A stretch of 64,000 bases of DNA from Pseudomonas fluorescens. GTDB taxonomy: Bacteria; Pseudomonadota; Gammaproteobacteria; Pseudomonadales; Pseudomonadaceae. Shown here in pieces: positions 35,023 through 42,652 of this stretch. The notes beneath the pieces are model-generated. The model saw only the letters and a list, made by a program, of their open reading frames with translations. It did no database searches and was not told where the DNA came from. The position numbers and the translations under genes were made by a program. The DNA is taken from positions 3,658,001-3,722,000 of the forward strand of contig NZ_CP038438.1 in the NCBI RefSeq assembly GCF_004683905.1, in the 5' to 3' direction. Position 1 is the first letter of the stretch, and each line of letters opens with the position of its first letter.

Positions 35023-36563
35023 TACCAGAGAGTCCAGTCAGGTACATGGGGATGTTGCACACGAATCATGTCTTCGGTGGGTGCGTTGATGTAGACGGCT
35101 CGGATACCACTGCCATCCCTTCTTCCAAGTGGATGATTCCAGTTAGCGGACATATGAATGTATTTCAACTTCAGCAATTTCTCCTCATCCTGAGTCGTGC
35201 TGTAGTCACCCGCCACAAATCGATCACACAGTGCCTGCAGCTCTGAGGGCACCGCCAGAGCCGCCGTTCCGGGAATCTCGTTGAATCGAACGCCCTTTTC
35301 CTTTGCGAGGCTATACATCACTCGCAGGTACACCCTCGACAACAGGCCGCTCACAGGACGTTTGAGTTGTACGGCGGCATAAACACGCTTCCTGCGAGGG
35401 CTGAGCCGATCTTGTTGATCTACAGGTAGGAGAAGCGCTTCAGGAGTAACAATCTCCAGCATGTCTTCAGACCAGCCTTTGGAGACCCACTGATTTTTCA
35501 AAGACACAGCATCCCGATAGATGGACGTGGTAGACACATCGGTAAACTGCGAGACCTCAAGCGTTTGCATCGGACTGACGAGTACACACTCCTCAATCTC
35601 ATCGCGGTAGCCACCACCAATATCGGAATGCACACCTGGAAGAGTGATTTCCAGGTGATCGGCTTTGACGCGACTCAATGCAAAGTTCGCCCGATACTCA
35701 TCACGCGCGGACAGCTGAACGACATCAGTAAAAAAACGACGGTCCAGGTAGAGCTTGATGCCCGTGGCGACTGGGCTCTTTACATTCCCCAGATTGGACC
35801 AGCCAGCAATCGAAGGCACGGTGTCGAACAGACCAATGAATCCCATATTGATACTGCTTTTGTACTGGTCAATGAAGGTTCGACTGAAGTCACTCGCATT
35901 GCTGCGGAATATATTCCCTAAGGGGCCCTGTTTTCCGCGAACGACTTCATTTGCAAAGTGCCGTGCGGCCGCAGCGCCTCGACTGAAGCCGAACGTATCG
36001 AAAGTCAGAGACGTGATTTCACTGTTTGGATTGTTATCCAGAACATCTTCAATACGCGATTTGATCTCTTCAAAAGAGTGCTGGACACGTCCCGCAACAC
36101 CCGTATCACCTCGACCTGTGCCAGCGCCGAATTTACTGTCCTCTTCACCTGACCGGGTACCGATCCCCTCGACGTAAATCATGCGGAATGCTTGCTTGTG
36201 CGAACCATCGCCCTCCGCCTTCTGAGGTGCGAAATAGAGCTCACTCAGTTTTTGCACATTGCTGATGTCGTTGGCGTAGCTGCTATCCGGATCACTCATG
36301 TACGGCTTGCAACTGGCATCGATATCCTGCGGCGCAATGGGATGATGAGCACCGCAGAGCAACCCCGCAGCGGAGTTATTTGCGTTGTTACCAGTACCAT
36401 CAAAGAAAACCCCAATCCTCAACGCGATGCCGACTTTCTCAGGCTCGCGCGCAGGTTCTTTCCCATGCTTCTCATACTCCGCCCAACGCTGGGCATGAAT
36501 ATCGACGGGTTTGGCTTCTTCGTAGCGGTAGTTTTTCGGGGGGTTGGGAACGTAGCCACTCAA
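35022..36563 (-). CDS. T6SS phospholipase effector, Tle1-like (DUF2235)
   Basis: A 513-residue alpha/beta hydrolase. IGVFFDGTGNN (50-60) opens the DUF2235 domain; the nucleophile elbow is GFSRG (192-196, Ser194); the likely acid is in GLFDTVPS (Asp247) and the His in PGVHSDIGGGY (His312). It has no signal peptide, as expected for T6SS cargo delivered into a neighbour's periplasm. Translation starts at TTG 36563 after AAGGA; no ATG fits upstream. It is followed by two immunity-type genes. No vgrG, PAAR or Tla adaptor gene is in the window, so it is an orphan effector module. Confidence 0.88.
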   Translation of the reverse strand: MSGYVPNPPKNYRYEEAKPVDIHAQRWAEYEKHGKEPAREPEKVGIALRIGVFFDGTGNNANNSAAGLLCGAHHPIAPQDIDASCKPYMSDPDSSYANDISNVQKLSELYFAPQKAEGDGSHKQAFRMIYVEGIGTRSGEEDSKFGAGTGRGDTGVAGRVQHSFEEIKSRIEDVLDNNPNSEITSLTFDTFGFSRGAAAARHFANEVVRGKQGPLGNIFRSNASDFSRTFIDQYKSSINMGFIGLFDTVPSIAGWSNLGNVKSPVATGIKLYLDRRFFTDVVQLSARDEYRANFALSRVKADHLEITLPGVHSDIGGGYRDEIEECVLVSPMQTLEVSQFTDVSTTSIYRDAVSLKNQWVSKGWSEDMLEIVTPEALLLPVDQQDRLSPRRKRVYAAVQLKRPVSGLLSRVYLRVMYSLAKEKGVRFNEIPGTAALAVPSELQALCDRFVAGDYSTTQDEEKLLKLKYIHMSANWNHPLGRRDGSGIRAVYINAPTEDMIRVQHPHVPDWTLW

Positions 36564-36702
36564 TCCTTGATTCCTTGTTCTGATCCTTGAAGAACGGGCC
36601 GAAGGGTGACAGCCGAGGCTTGGGGGCGCAAGGCGTGGCTCTGTGCCAGCTCGGTTGAAATTGCCGGGTGCGACGAGGGTATGGCTCGTCGCACGGGCAC
36701 GG

Positions 36703-37065
36703 CTAGTGGGCGATTTCGACGTTGTCGAGGGCCTGGTTTACGGCGAGTTCGCCGAGCATGACGACCTGGGCGATGCCCAGTGCGGTTTTGCGGTGGGAGG
36801 TGTCGAGTGTGGCGGCGAAGTTGTTGAGCATTTCGCTGGCGGAGCCGAGGGTTTCGCTGGCGTTGGCGAGCAGGGATTCGGTGTCGCACTTCGGGTTGGC
36901 GAGGTACATGGGTTCAGGTTTGTGCGGGCTGGCCATGATTTGGGTGGCCGGGGACAGGTAATGGTCGAGGGCGCGTTCGGCGGCTTCGTGGAGTTTTTTG
37001 GAATCGAGGGATTCGTAGGGCGATGCGAGGTCGGTTTCTGGCGGGTTGGGTGTTGGTTTGATCAT
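36703..37065 (-). CDS. DUF6124 family protein
   Basis: A 120-residue soluble helical protein, typical of DUF6124 (MIKPTPNPPETDLASPYESL, DSKKLHEAAERALDHYL). Present in many copies in P. fluorescens-group genomes; function unknown. An AGGAG ribosome-binding site (minus strand, 37077-37073) sits seven bases before the ATG and can be paired by the upstream leader. GC content returns to the chromosomal level here, so the gene marks the end of the accessory island. Confidence 0.85.
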   Translation of the reverse strand: MIKPTPNPPETDLASPYESLDSKKLHEAAERALDHYLSPATQIMASPHKPEPMYLANPKCDTESLLANASETLGSASEMLNNFAATLDTSHRKTALGIAQVVMLGELAVNQALDNVEIAH

Positions 37066-37262
37066 GGTGAAACTCCTAGTTATTGAAGAGGAGCCTTCAC
37101 CCTCGCTACCAAACGAAGGGTGGCGGCCACACGCGGGTTGGTAGACCGGTAACTAGGACCCGGCACACCCGAAGGTGTCCTGCGCATGGCCACCATTGAG
37201 CAGCGACCTGATGAGGTCTGCGAACGGTGCGCGATGCGACTAGTTATGGCGGGCTACCAAAC
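37066..37262 (-). promoter_or_regulatory. Structured 5' leader of the DUF6124 gene with alternative pairings
   Basis: Read on the minus strand 5' to 3'. Segment A is TTTGGTAG (37261-37254) plus ATAACTAG (37247-37240). Then come two perfect tetraloop hairpins, GACCT-CATC-AGGTC (37218-37205) and ACACC-TTCG-GGTGT (37178-37165). Segment B is TCCTAGTTA (37158-37150) plus CTACCAA (37144-37138). Segment C is TTTGGTAG (37113-37106) plus TAACTAGGAG (37082-37073), which includes the Shine-Dalgarno. A and C carry the same two words, both complementary to B, so A-B and B-C pairing exclude each other. B-C pairing hides the AGGA. No known riboswitch class was recognised. Confidence 0.65.
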
Positions 37263-37568
37263 CCGATCACTGTTTTTCAGCGACCGACAGACGATAGAAC
37301 CCGCGCCCTAGACGCACAAGCCGGCGGATTCTGGCGTACTCGTAGGCGATGGCGCAAGGCGTTGTAGGGCTTCGGTGGTAACGGCAGGCTTCATATAAAC
37401 ATCCCGATTATTTCCTGTTTATCCGCCGGTTGAACGAGCTACCGATCCAGCACCCAACCGGCAATGATCGGAATGCACTGTTCCGGCCAAAAAAGTCATT
37501 TACACACCTACCTCGCCATCGCCCGGCTCGCTAGAGTGCAGCGCTCTTTTCAACTGGCTGACGTACTG
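37263..37568. other. Intergenic region upstream of the thioesterase gene
   Basis: About 300 bases between the DUF6124 leader and the thioesterase start. It should hold the promoters of both divergent units. No gene-like frame is seen apart from an N-terminal extension of the thioesterase frame (from 37464) with weaker codon use. Confidence 0.5.
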
Positions 37569-38108
37569 ATGAATTTGTGGTTTCGACTGCTCTGCATGCT
37601 TTTTCGCCGACCGTGGCGCAAGCCTGTCAATGCGCTGGAATCCACCGTTATCCGCATGCGCGTGTGGCCGCTGGATCTTGATTTGAATCGGCACGTCACC
37701 AATGGTCGCTACTTCACCATGGCTGATGTCGGGCGCATGGATTTTGTGTTGCGCAGTGGCGCGTTTCGGGTGGCGCTGCGAGCTAAAGCGTTGCCGATCG
37801 TTGGCGATACCTGGGGTAAATTTCGGCGTGAGCTGAAGCTGTTCGAAGCGTTTGAAATTCACAGCCGGATGCTTGGCTGGGACGACAAATGGAGCTTCAT
37901 GGAGCATCGCTTCGTGAGCAAGGGACGGGTGATCGGCGTGGTGGTCATGCGTGGGCTGTTTCGTTCGGCGAAAGGCACGATTGCGCCGGGTGAGTTTGTC
38001 AGGGAGTTGGGGTTGCCTGAACAGTCGCCCGAGATGCCGGAGTGGTTGACGTCGTGGTCGGCGAGTTGTGATCTGATGAGCCGTCAGCTTAGGGGTGAGG
38101 AGGTTTGA
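37569..38108 (+). CDS. Thioesterase family protein (4HBT-like, hot-dog fold)
   Basis: A 179-residue protein. The start MNLWFRLLCMLFRRPWRKP at 37569 gives an amphipathic, perhaps membrane-associated N-terminus as in Them6-type proteins; the frame is open from 37464. The hot-dog signature is WPLDLDLNRHVTNGRYFTMADVGRMDF with the catalytic-helix Asp/Asn, followed by FRRELKLFEAFEIHSRMLGWDDKW. It probably hydrolyses acyl-CoA or acyl carrier thioesters; substrate unknown. Confidence 0.82.
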   Translation: MNLWFRLLCMLFRRPWRKPVNALESTVIRMRVWPLDLDLNRHVTNGRYFTMADVGRMDFVLRSGAFRVALRAKALPIVGDTWGKFRRELKLFEAFEIHSRMLGWDDKWSFMEHRFVSKGRVIGVVVMRGLFRSAKGTIAPGEFVRELGLPEQSPEMPEWLTSWSASCDLMSRQLRGEEV

Positions 38109-38159
38109 GTCATCGGGTGCCTGGATGATCGTGTTTATGGATGCAGTACGGTGTCGTTT

Positions 38160-38340
38160 GGGCTGGCGTCTTCGCGAGCAAGCCCGCTCCCACAGGTTCG
38201 CGGTCAGGCTCGGGAACTCGTTTTGACTGGGCTGGCGTCTTCGCTAGCAGGCTAGCTCCCACAGGTTCTGCGCAAGGCTCGGGAGCACGTCTGGCCGGGC
38301 TGGCGCCATCGCGGGCGAGCCCGGCTCCCACAAGGATTGG
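38160..38340. repeat. Three tandem REP units (about 68 bp each)
   Basis: Direct repeats start at 38160, 38229 and 38297, each GGGCTGGCG followed by a GCGAGC...GCTCCCACA REP arm and, in the first two, a GGCTCGGGA-containing tail. Unlike the other REPs in the window these are head-to-tail, not inverted. The copies have diverged (TTCGCGAGCAAG, TTCGCTAGCAGG, ATCGCGGGCGAG), but the changes in each arm keep the stem paired. Confidence 0.85.
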
Positions 38341-38347
38341 GGGATGG

Positions 38348-38827
38348 CTATTGGCGGTGGCGGGTCATGTTGATCAGGGCTGCGCGTCTGCCGCCCGGTG
38401 CCGGGCGTTCTTCGATGGAGAACGGCACGAAGCCGAGTTTCGGGTAGAGCAGCAACCCCGCCGTGTTTTCATTGAAGCAGGACAGCTGCACTTCCCTTGC
38501 CCCGTACTTTTCAAAGCCGACCGCAGTCATGGTTTCGACAATGTAGCGAGCGACACCCTGGCCCCGGGCGTAAGGCGCGACGATGACGTTGCCGATGCAG
38601 CAGACGCCGTCGTGCTCGGCACGGTAGAAGTTGGCGAAGCCGACGAACTCGCCGTTGGCCAAGAACGCCGTGGAGTCGAAGCGCTGGCTGATCGCGGTGT
38701 GCATCTGCTCTTCCGTCAGCGGGAAGCTCGCTTTCGGGAACATGAAGAACAGCTCTTGTTCGCCTTGCGGAAAGCTGCAGAGGGTGTTGACGTCGTCGGC
38801 CGTCACTGGCCGGTGGGAGAAAATCAT
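38348..38827 (-). CDS. GNAT family N-acetyltransferase
   Basis: A 159-residue acetyltransferase. The acetyl-CoA pyrophosphate-binding motif is IGNVIVAPYARGQGVARYIVETM (about 92-114), with the final FNENTAGLLLYPKLGFVPF motif B typical of GNAT proteins. Substrate unknown. It is probably co-transcribed with the upstream DUF4287 gene (13 bases apart). Confidence 0.9.
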   Translation of the reverse strand: MIFSHRPVTADDVNTLCSFPQGEQELFFMFPKASFPLTEEQMHTAISQRFDSTAFLANGEFVGFANFYRAEHDGVCCIGNVIVAPYARGQGVARYIVETMTAVGFEKYGAREVQLSCFNENTAGLLLYPKLGFVPFSIEERPAPGGRRAALINMTRHRQ

Positions 38828-38840
38828 CGCTGCCCTGCCC

Positions 38841-39053
38841 TCACTTTTTAACCGTCAGATGATGCGCAACCAAGGCGTTGGCATGACCGTGGCCCATGCC
38901 GTGTTCCTCCTTGAGCCACGCCACCAGCTCCATGTGCTTCTTGTCGGTGATGCCGGCGAGCAGGTTCAGCCAGTGCTCGATAGGCTGGCCATATTTTTTT
39001 TCGATAGCGGGAAAGTACGACGCCGGGCCTATTACCTTGTTGTCTTCGCTCAT
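38841..39053 (-). CDS. DUF4287 family protein
   Basis: A 70-residue protein matching DUF4287 over its whole length (GPASYFPAIEKKYGQPIEHWLNLL, KKHMELVAWLKEEHGMGHGHANALVAHHL). Short soluble helical proteins of this family have no known function. Start ATG 39053 follows a GGGAG-type site. Confidence 0.85.
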   Translation of the reverse strand: MSEDNKVIGPASYFPAIEKKYGQPIEHWLNLLAGITDKKHMELVAWLKEEHGMGHGHANALVAHHLTVKK

Positions 39054-39160
39054 GCTGCCAGCTCCCTTGGGTCACGACGGAGGGTCGGCGGACGCTCCTT
39101 GTCGGCAGGTCATAGAGTGGACGCGGGACGCTGTTCCGGCAAGTGGCCCGGCCAGCCCGA

Positions 39161-40039
39161 TCAGTTCACGCCGACCTTCACCGGGAATTCGGATGACCAC
39201 GATTCCTGCCCTGCTTTGAGGATCGGCAGCGCGGGGTAGCGGTATTCGCTGAGTGCCTTCAGTACGGCCTGGTCCACGTCGTGATTGCCAGAACTTTCGA
39301 CCAAGGTGAGTTGCGGCACCAGCGAACCGGGTTTGCCTTTCGCCTCCAACGTGACCGGTTTATTCGCGGTGCCGGGTTTGATCTGTCTGTTCAACAGCAA
39401 CTCGGTGTCGTACACCGTACTTGCGAGACTGGTGCTAACAGCGTCGTACCATTTTTCGTTGTAACGCTGTGTCTGTTCGGCAGTCAGGGTCAACCCCTGG
39501 GCACGGACCCGCTGCACACTGGCCCAAGCCTGGTCATCGATTTGCTGGGTGGCATTAAGGTAATGCGTCAGCGCCCCGGACAAGTCTTGCGGGCCACCTC
39601 GGCCTTCTTCCATCAACCGGGCCAGCGCGAACTCACTGTTGAAGCTTTCTCGGTGTGCGAGCGCCAACTGATAAAGCCGTCGCGCCTCGACAGCGTCGGG
39701 CGTCTGCCCGCGGCCCTCCTCGGCCATGCGCGCCAGTTGCTCATAACCGGCGCCGTCCACCGTAGCGACAGACTCATACAGGGAGCGCGCCTTGCGCAAA
39801 TCCGCCGATAAACCGCCACGACCAAACTCATACAAAGCGCCGAGCGCAAGCTTGCAGTTGAGGTTGCCGTTGTTGCTGGCGTCGCGGATGTAGTCGACGC
39901 GATCGGCGGAAAGGTCACTCACCTTGGCGAACAGCAGGCAGCGAGTGCCGGTGAGACTTGCTTCCTGAGGAGTGGGTGGAGTGGTTTTGCAGCCTGCAAC
40001 GAGGATCGTGAGGGCCAGAATAGCAACTGCCTTGTTCAT
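39161..40039 (-). CDS. Sel1-repeat lipoprotein with TonB-C-like tail (copy A)
   Basis: A 292-residue lipoprotein: MNKAVAILALTILVAGCKTT has a lipobox with Cys17. Residues 60-170 contain Sel1/TPR-like repeats (LALGALYEFGRGGLSADLRKARSLYES, LARMAEEGRGQTPDAVEARRLYQLA, LARLMEEGRGGPQDLSGALTHYL). The C-terminal 80 residues follow the TonB C-terminal pattern (LVPQLTLVESSGNHDVDQAVLKALSEYRYP). It is probably anchored in an envelope membrane as a protein-protein adaptor. A paralogue lies immediately upstream. Confidence 0.8.
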   Translation of the reverse strand: MNKAVAILALTILVAGCKTTPPTPQEASLTGTRCLLFAKVSDLSADRVDYIRDASNNGNLNCKLALGALYEFGRGGLSADLRKARSLYESVATVDGAGYEQLARMAEEGRGQTPDAVEARRLYQLALAHRESFNSEFALARLMEEGRGGPQDLSGALTHYLNATQQIDDQAWASVQRVRAQGLTLTAEQTQRYNEKWYDAVSTSLASTVYDTELLLNRQIKPGTANKPVTLEAKGKPGSLVPQLTLVESSGNHDVDQAVLKALSEYRYPALPILKAGQESWSSEFPVKVGVN

Positions 40040-40103
40040 GAGGGTCATCCGTTCATATCGCTTTAAGGTGCCACGGTTGGAGCTGATTCAATCGAGGGAA
40101 GAC

Positions 40104-41015
40104 TCAGTTCTTTCTGCTCTCGTCAAATCTCTGCCGCGGACTCTTGCCGTCCGTCCTGACGATCGGGATCGCCTGATAGCTCTTCTGGCCCGGTGGCATG
40201 ATCGGGTCACCGGGAAAGCGATAATCGCTGAAGGCTTGCATGACTCTTTGATCAAGGGCGCTATCGCCCGAGCTTTGCCGTATCGAAACCACCGAGGCCA
40301 ATGCGCCGGGGGTGTGCTCCAGCTGTACTTGCACCGGTTTGGTGGCAGACGTCGAATTGACGTTGTTCTCCAGAGACTTCTCTATGGCGGCGACCCGTTT
40401 CTTGAGGCCGCTTTGCACGCTGCTGACAAAGAGATTGTTATAGCGCTGTTGCTGCTCGATCGTCAGAGGCAAGCCTTTGGCGCGCAGGCGTTCGATGCCT
40501 TGCCACGCGTCATCACCGAGATACTGCGTGGCGTTGAAGTAATGCGTCAGCGCGCCTTGCAGGTCCTGCGGGCCACCGCGCCCGTCCTCCATGTATTTGG
40601 CCAGTTTGGCTTCACTGCGCTGCTGCTCGGGCTTGCTCACGGCACGCTGATAAAACTGCCGCGCATCGGTGTCATTGACCGGCCCGCCGATGCCTTCTTC
40701 GGCCATGCGCCCAAGTTGGCCATAGGCGCTGGCGTCTTTATCGGCCACGGCTTGATAGAGGGCCTTGGCTTTGGAAATGTCCTGGGGCACACCGCGCCCC
40801 TTCTCGTACAGGTTGCCCAGCATGATCGTGCACGGCAGGTTACCGCTCTGACTCAGGTCGCGGATGTAGCTGACTTCCAGCGAGGTGATGGCTTTATCAT
40901 CCCAGTAGGCGAAGCAACGCAGAGCGGGAAAATCTGCGACCTGGGTATAAGCGCTGTTGGTTTTGCAGCCTGCGATGAGGGCGGTGAGTGCCAGTAGAGC
41001 AACAACCTTGTTCAT
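40104..41015 (-). CDS. Sel1-repeat lipoprotein with TonB-C-like tail (copy B)
   Basis: A 303-residue paralogue of copy A with the same plan: lipobox in MNKVVALLALTALIAGC (Cys17), three Sel1-type repeats (MLGNLYEKGRGVPQDISKAKALYQA, GQLGRMAEEGIGGPVNDTDARQFYQRA, KLAKYMEDGRGGPQDLQGALTHYF) and a TonB-C-like end (SVVSIRQSSGDSALDQRVMQAFSDYRFP). The ATG at 41015 is chosen to match copy A; in-frame ATGs at 41024 and beyond are possible. The pair looks like a tandem duplication. Confidence 0.8.
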   Translation of the reverse strand: MNKVVALLALTALIAGCKTNSAYTQVADFPALRCFAYWDDKAITSLEVSYIRDLSQSGNLPCTIMLGNLYEKGRGVPQDISKAKALYQAVADKDASAYGQLGRMAEEGIGGPVNDTDARQFYQRAVSKPEQQRSEAKLAKYMEDGRGGPQDLQGALTHYFNATQYLGDDAWQGIERLRAKGLPLTIEQQQRYNNLFVSSVQSGLKKRVAAIEKSLENNVNSTSATKPVQVQLEHTPGALASVVSIRQSSGDSALDQRVMQAFSDYRFPGDPIMPPGQKSYQAIPIVRTDGKSPRQRFDESRKN

Positions 41016-41101
41016 GAATGGCATCCGTTGAAATCGTGCAGATTTCATCGGCAGGCAGGTGCAAAACCTGAAGTCCAAGCACTCGAACACGCCACAAAAA
41101 C

Positions 41102-41191
41102 TGTGGGAGCGGGCTTGCTCGCGAAGGCGTCGTGTCAGCCGAAATCATCAGTGGCTGATACTCCGCCTTCGCGAGCAAGCCCGCTCCCACA
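41102..41191. repeat. REP inverted pair
   Basis: TGTGGGAGCGGGCTTGCTCG at the left and CGAGCAAGCCCGCTCCCACA at the right, with GCGAAGGCG / CGCCTTCGC inner flanks. Confidence 0.92.
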
Positions 41192-41218
41192 GGGATTGGG
41201 GGTTGAAGGGGCTCAGGG

Positions 41219-41767
41219 TTATTCGGTGCGGCCCGGCAACATCCGCACCAGCGTGTTATCCCGCACCCAGTAGTGGTGAAACAGCCCCGCCGCCGCGTGC
41301 AAGCCGATCAGCCAGTAGCCGGCGCTGCCCAGCGTTTCATGCCAGTACTTGAGCTGTTTGGCGAAGTCCGGGTCGATGGCGACTGGTGCCGGGACGTGGA
41401 AGCCGAAGTACGGGAAGGGTTTGTCGGCCGCGGCGAGCATCAGCCAGGCGAGGATCGGCGTGGCGATCATCAGCACGTACAACGCCAGGTGCATCAGGTG
41501 CGAGATGCCGGTCTGCCAGGCTGGCGGCTTCGGAGTGATCGGCGGGCGTGGGCTCAAGCGGCCGAGGAGACGCACCCACACCAGCACGAAAATGCTCGCG
41601 CCGAACAGGCCGTGGAAGCCCATCAGCAGGCCGCGCGCTTCGCTGCCCTTGGGCATGAAGCCCTTGATTTCGACACAGGCATAGACGCCGACGAACAGCG
41701 CCAGCATCAGCCAGTGCAACGTAATTGACAGTTTTCCATAACGGGTTACGGCGGTGTCGCGGGTCAT
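41219..41767 (-). CDS. Cytochrome b561 family protein
   Basis: A 182-residue, four-helix membrane cytochrome b. The start MTRDTAVTRYGKLSITLHWLMLAL at 41767 gives the family N-terminus, where YGKLSITLHWL carries the first heme His. Other likely heme ligands are in LLMGFHGLFG, GISHLMHLALYV and LIGLHAAAGLFHHYW. It transfers electrons in the inner membrane (quinol oxidation, superoxide handling); the partner is unknown. It is divergent from the hemolysin-ligase operon and shares its regulatory region with the two PmrA/QseB-type boxes. Confidence 0.9.
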   Translation of the reverse strand: MTRDTAVTRYGKLSITLHWLMLALFVGVYACVEIKGFMPKGSEARGLLMGFHGLFGASIFVLVWVRLLGRLSPRPPITPKPPAWQTGISHLMHLALYVLMIATPILAWLMLAAADKPFPYFGFHVPAPVAIDPDFAKQLKYWHETLGSAGYWLIGLHAAAGLFHHYWVRDNTLVRMLPGRTE

Positions 41768-41865
41768 AAGTAGCGCCTCGTGATTGTCGTGAGTGACGGT
41801 CGATTCGTTCGACAGTCTCGATCCGGTTGCAGGGCGAACCGACGGGGCCACCCTGCCCTTGCAGT

Positions 41866-41882
41866 CTTAAGACAATCTGAAG
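41866..41882 (+). promoter_or_regulatory. PmrA/QseB-type box 1
   Basis: CTTAAG-ACAAT-CTGAAG: two six-base half-sites with a five-base spacer, one mismatch from the CTTAAN-N5-CTTAAN pattern of PmrA/QseB response regulators. It lies about 93 bases before the hemolysin-like start. Confidence 0.55.
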
Positions 41883-41909
41883 ATTGCCCGTTGATTAACC
41901 TTTTTTCAC

Positions 41910-41926
41910 CTTCAGACTTCGTTAAG
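41910..41926 (-). promoter_or_regulatory. PmrA/QseB-type box 2
   Basis: On the minus strand CTTAAC-GAAGT-CTGAAG, the same architecture as box 1 in inverted orientation, about 49 bases before the hemolysin-like start. Two boxes upstream of an operon that ends in a QseB-like regulator suggest autoregulation. Confidence 0.55.
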
Positions 41927-41974
41927 AAACGCCTCCGATACTGCGCTCAAATCATTGAGGGAGGCGTTCTGCCC

Positions 41975-42652
41975 ATGCCCGATTTCGACTGGAACATTCC
42001 CCTGCCCCTGCGCTTCGGTCAAGCCGAAACGCCGCAGATGACGTTGACCGGCGCCTTGCCCGACGACGCGCTGCGAGAGACTTTCGAAGCTTTCATCCAG
42101 CAGCGTTTTCGCAAAGCCCACGGCGCCGACATTCGGCACTTTATGCCCGAGCTGTTCGGCATGCACAACGGCGACGGTGAGCTGTGTGCGGTGGCCGGTG
42201 TACGTCGTGCACATCAAGAGCCGCTGTTTCTCGAGCGCTATCTGGATGAACCGATCGAACCGTTGATCAGCGCTGCGGCGGATCGTCCGGTGGATCGCAC
42301 CGGCATCGTCGAAGTCGGCAACCTCGCCGCCAGCGACACCGGCAGCGCACGCATGAGCATCATCGCCATCACCTACCTGCTGGCCATGGGCGGCCTGGAA
42401 TGGGTGACGTTCACCGGCAACATCGGGCTGGTCAACAGCTTCCATCGGCTCGGTCTGAAGCCAGTGACATTATGCGCCGCCGACCCGGATCGCCTGGGTG
42501 ACGAGCGTCAACACTGGGGCAGTTATTACGAAAGCAAGCCGTGGGTGCACGTCGGCAACATCCGCGCCGGCTTCATCCATTTGCGCAATATCGGCCTGTT
42601 CACTCGATTGGGCCTGCCGACCTCGATTGAAGGAGCCTGCCATGTCGCTTGA
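41975..42652 (+). CDS. Thermostable hemolysin family protein (acyltransferase-like fold)
   Basis: A 225-residue protein of the T_hemolysin family, named after the Vibrio delta-VPH hemolysin. The family is related to GNAT/autoinducer-synthase-like acyltransferases. Landmarks are FIQQRFRKAHGADIRHFMPELFG, FLERYLDEPIE, IVEVGNLAAS and NSFHRLGLKPVTL. Start ATG 41975 begins MPDFDWNIPLP. It overlaps the next start by eleven bases. In this operon an acyl-transfer role on a product of the adjacent ligase seems more likely than hemolysis, but that is inference. Confidence 0.82.
   Translation: MPDFDWNIPLPLRFGQAETPQMTLTGALPDDALRETFEAFIQQRFRKAHGADIRHFMPELFGMHNGDGELCAVAGVRRAHQEPLFLERYLDEPIEPLISAAADRPVDRTGIVEVGNLAASDTGSARMSIIAITYLLAMGGLEWVTFTGNIGLVNSFHRLGLKPVTLCAADPDRLGDERQHWGSYYESKPWVHVGNIRAGFIHLRNIGLFTRLGLPTSIEGACHVA

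Noticed and set aside
36560..36889. Arg/His-rich 109-codon frame on the minus strand
   Set aside because: Most of it overlaps the DUF6124 gene in another frame; only its last 140 bases could be a gene remnant, which is listed as a separate observation.
41866..41926. PhoB box reading of the same region
   Set aside because: The half-sites are CTTAAG/CTGAAG with five-base spacers, not the CTGTCAT-type direct repeats of PhoB.
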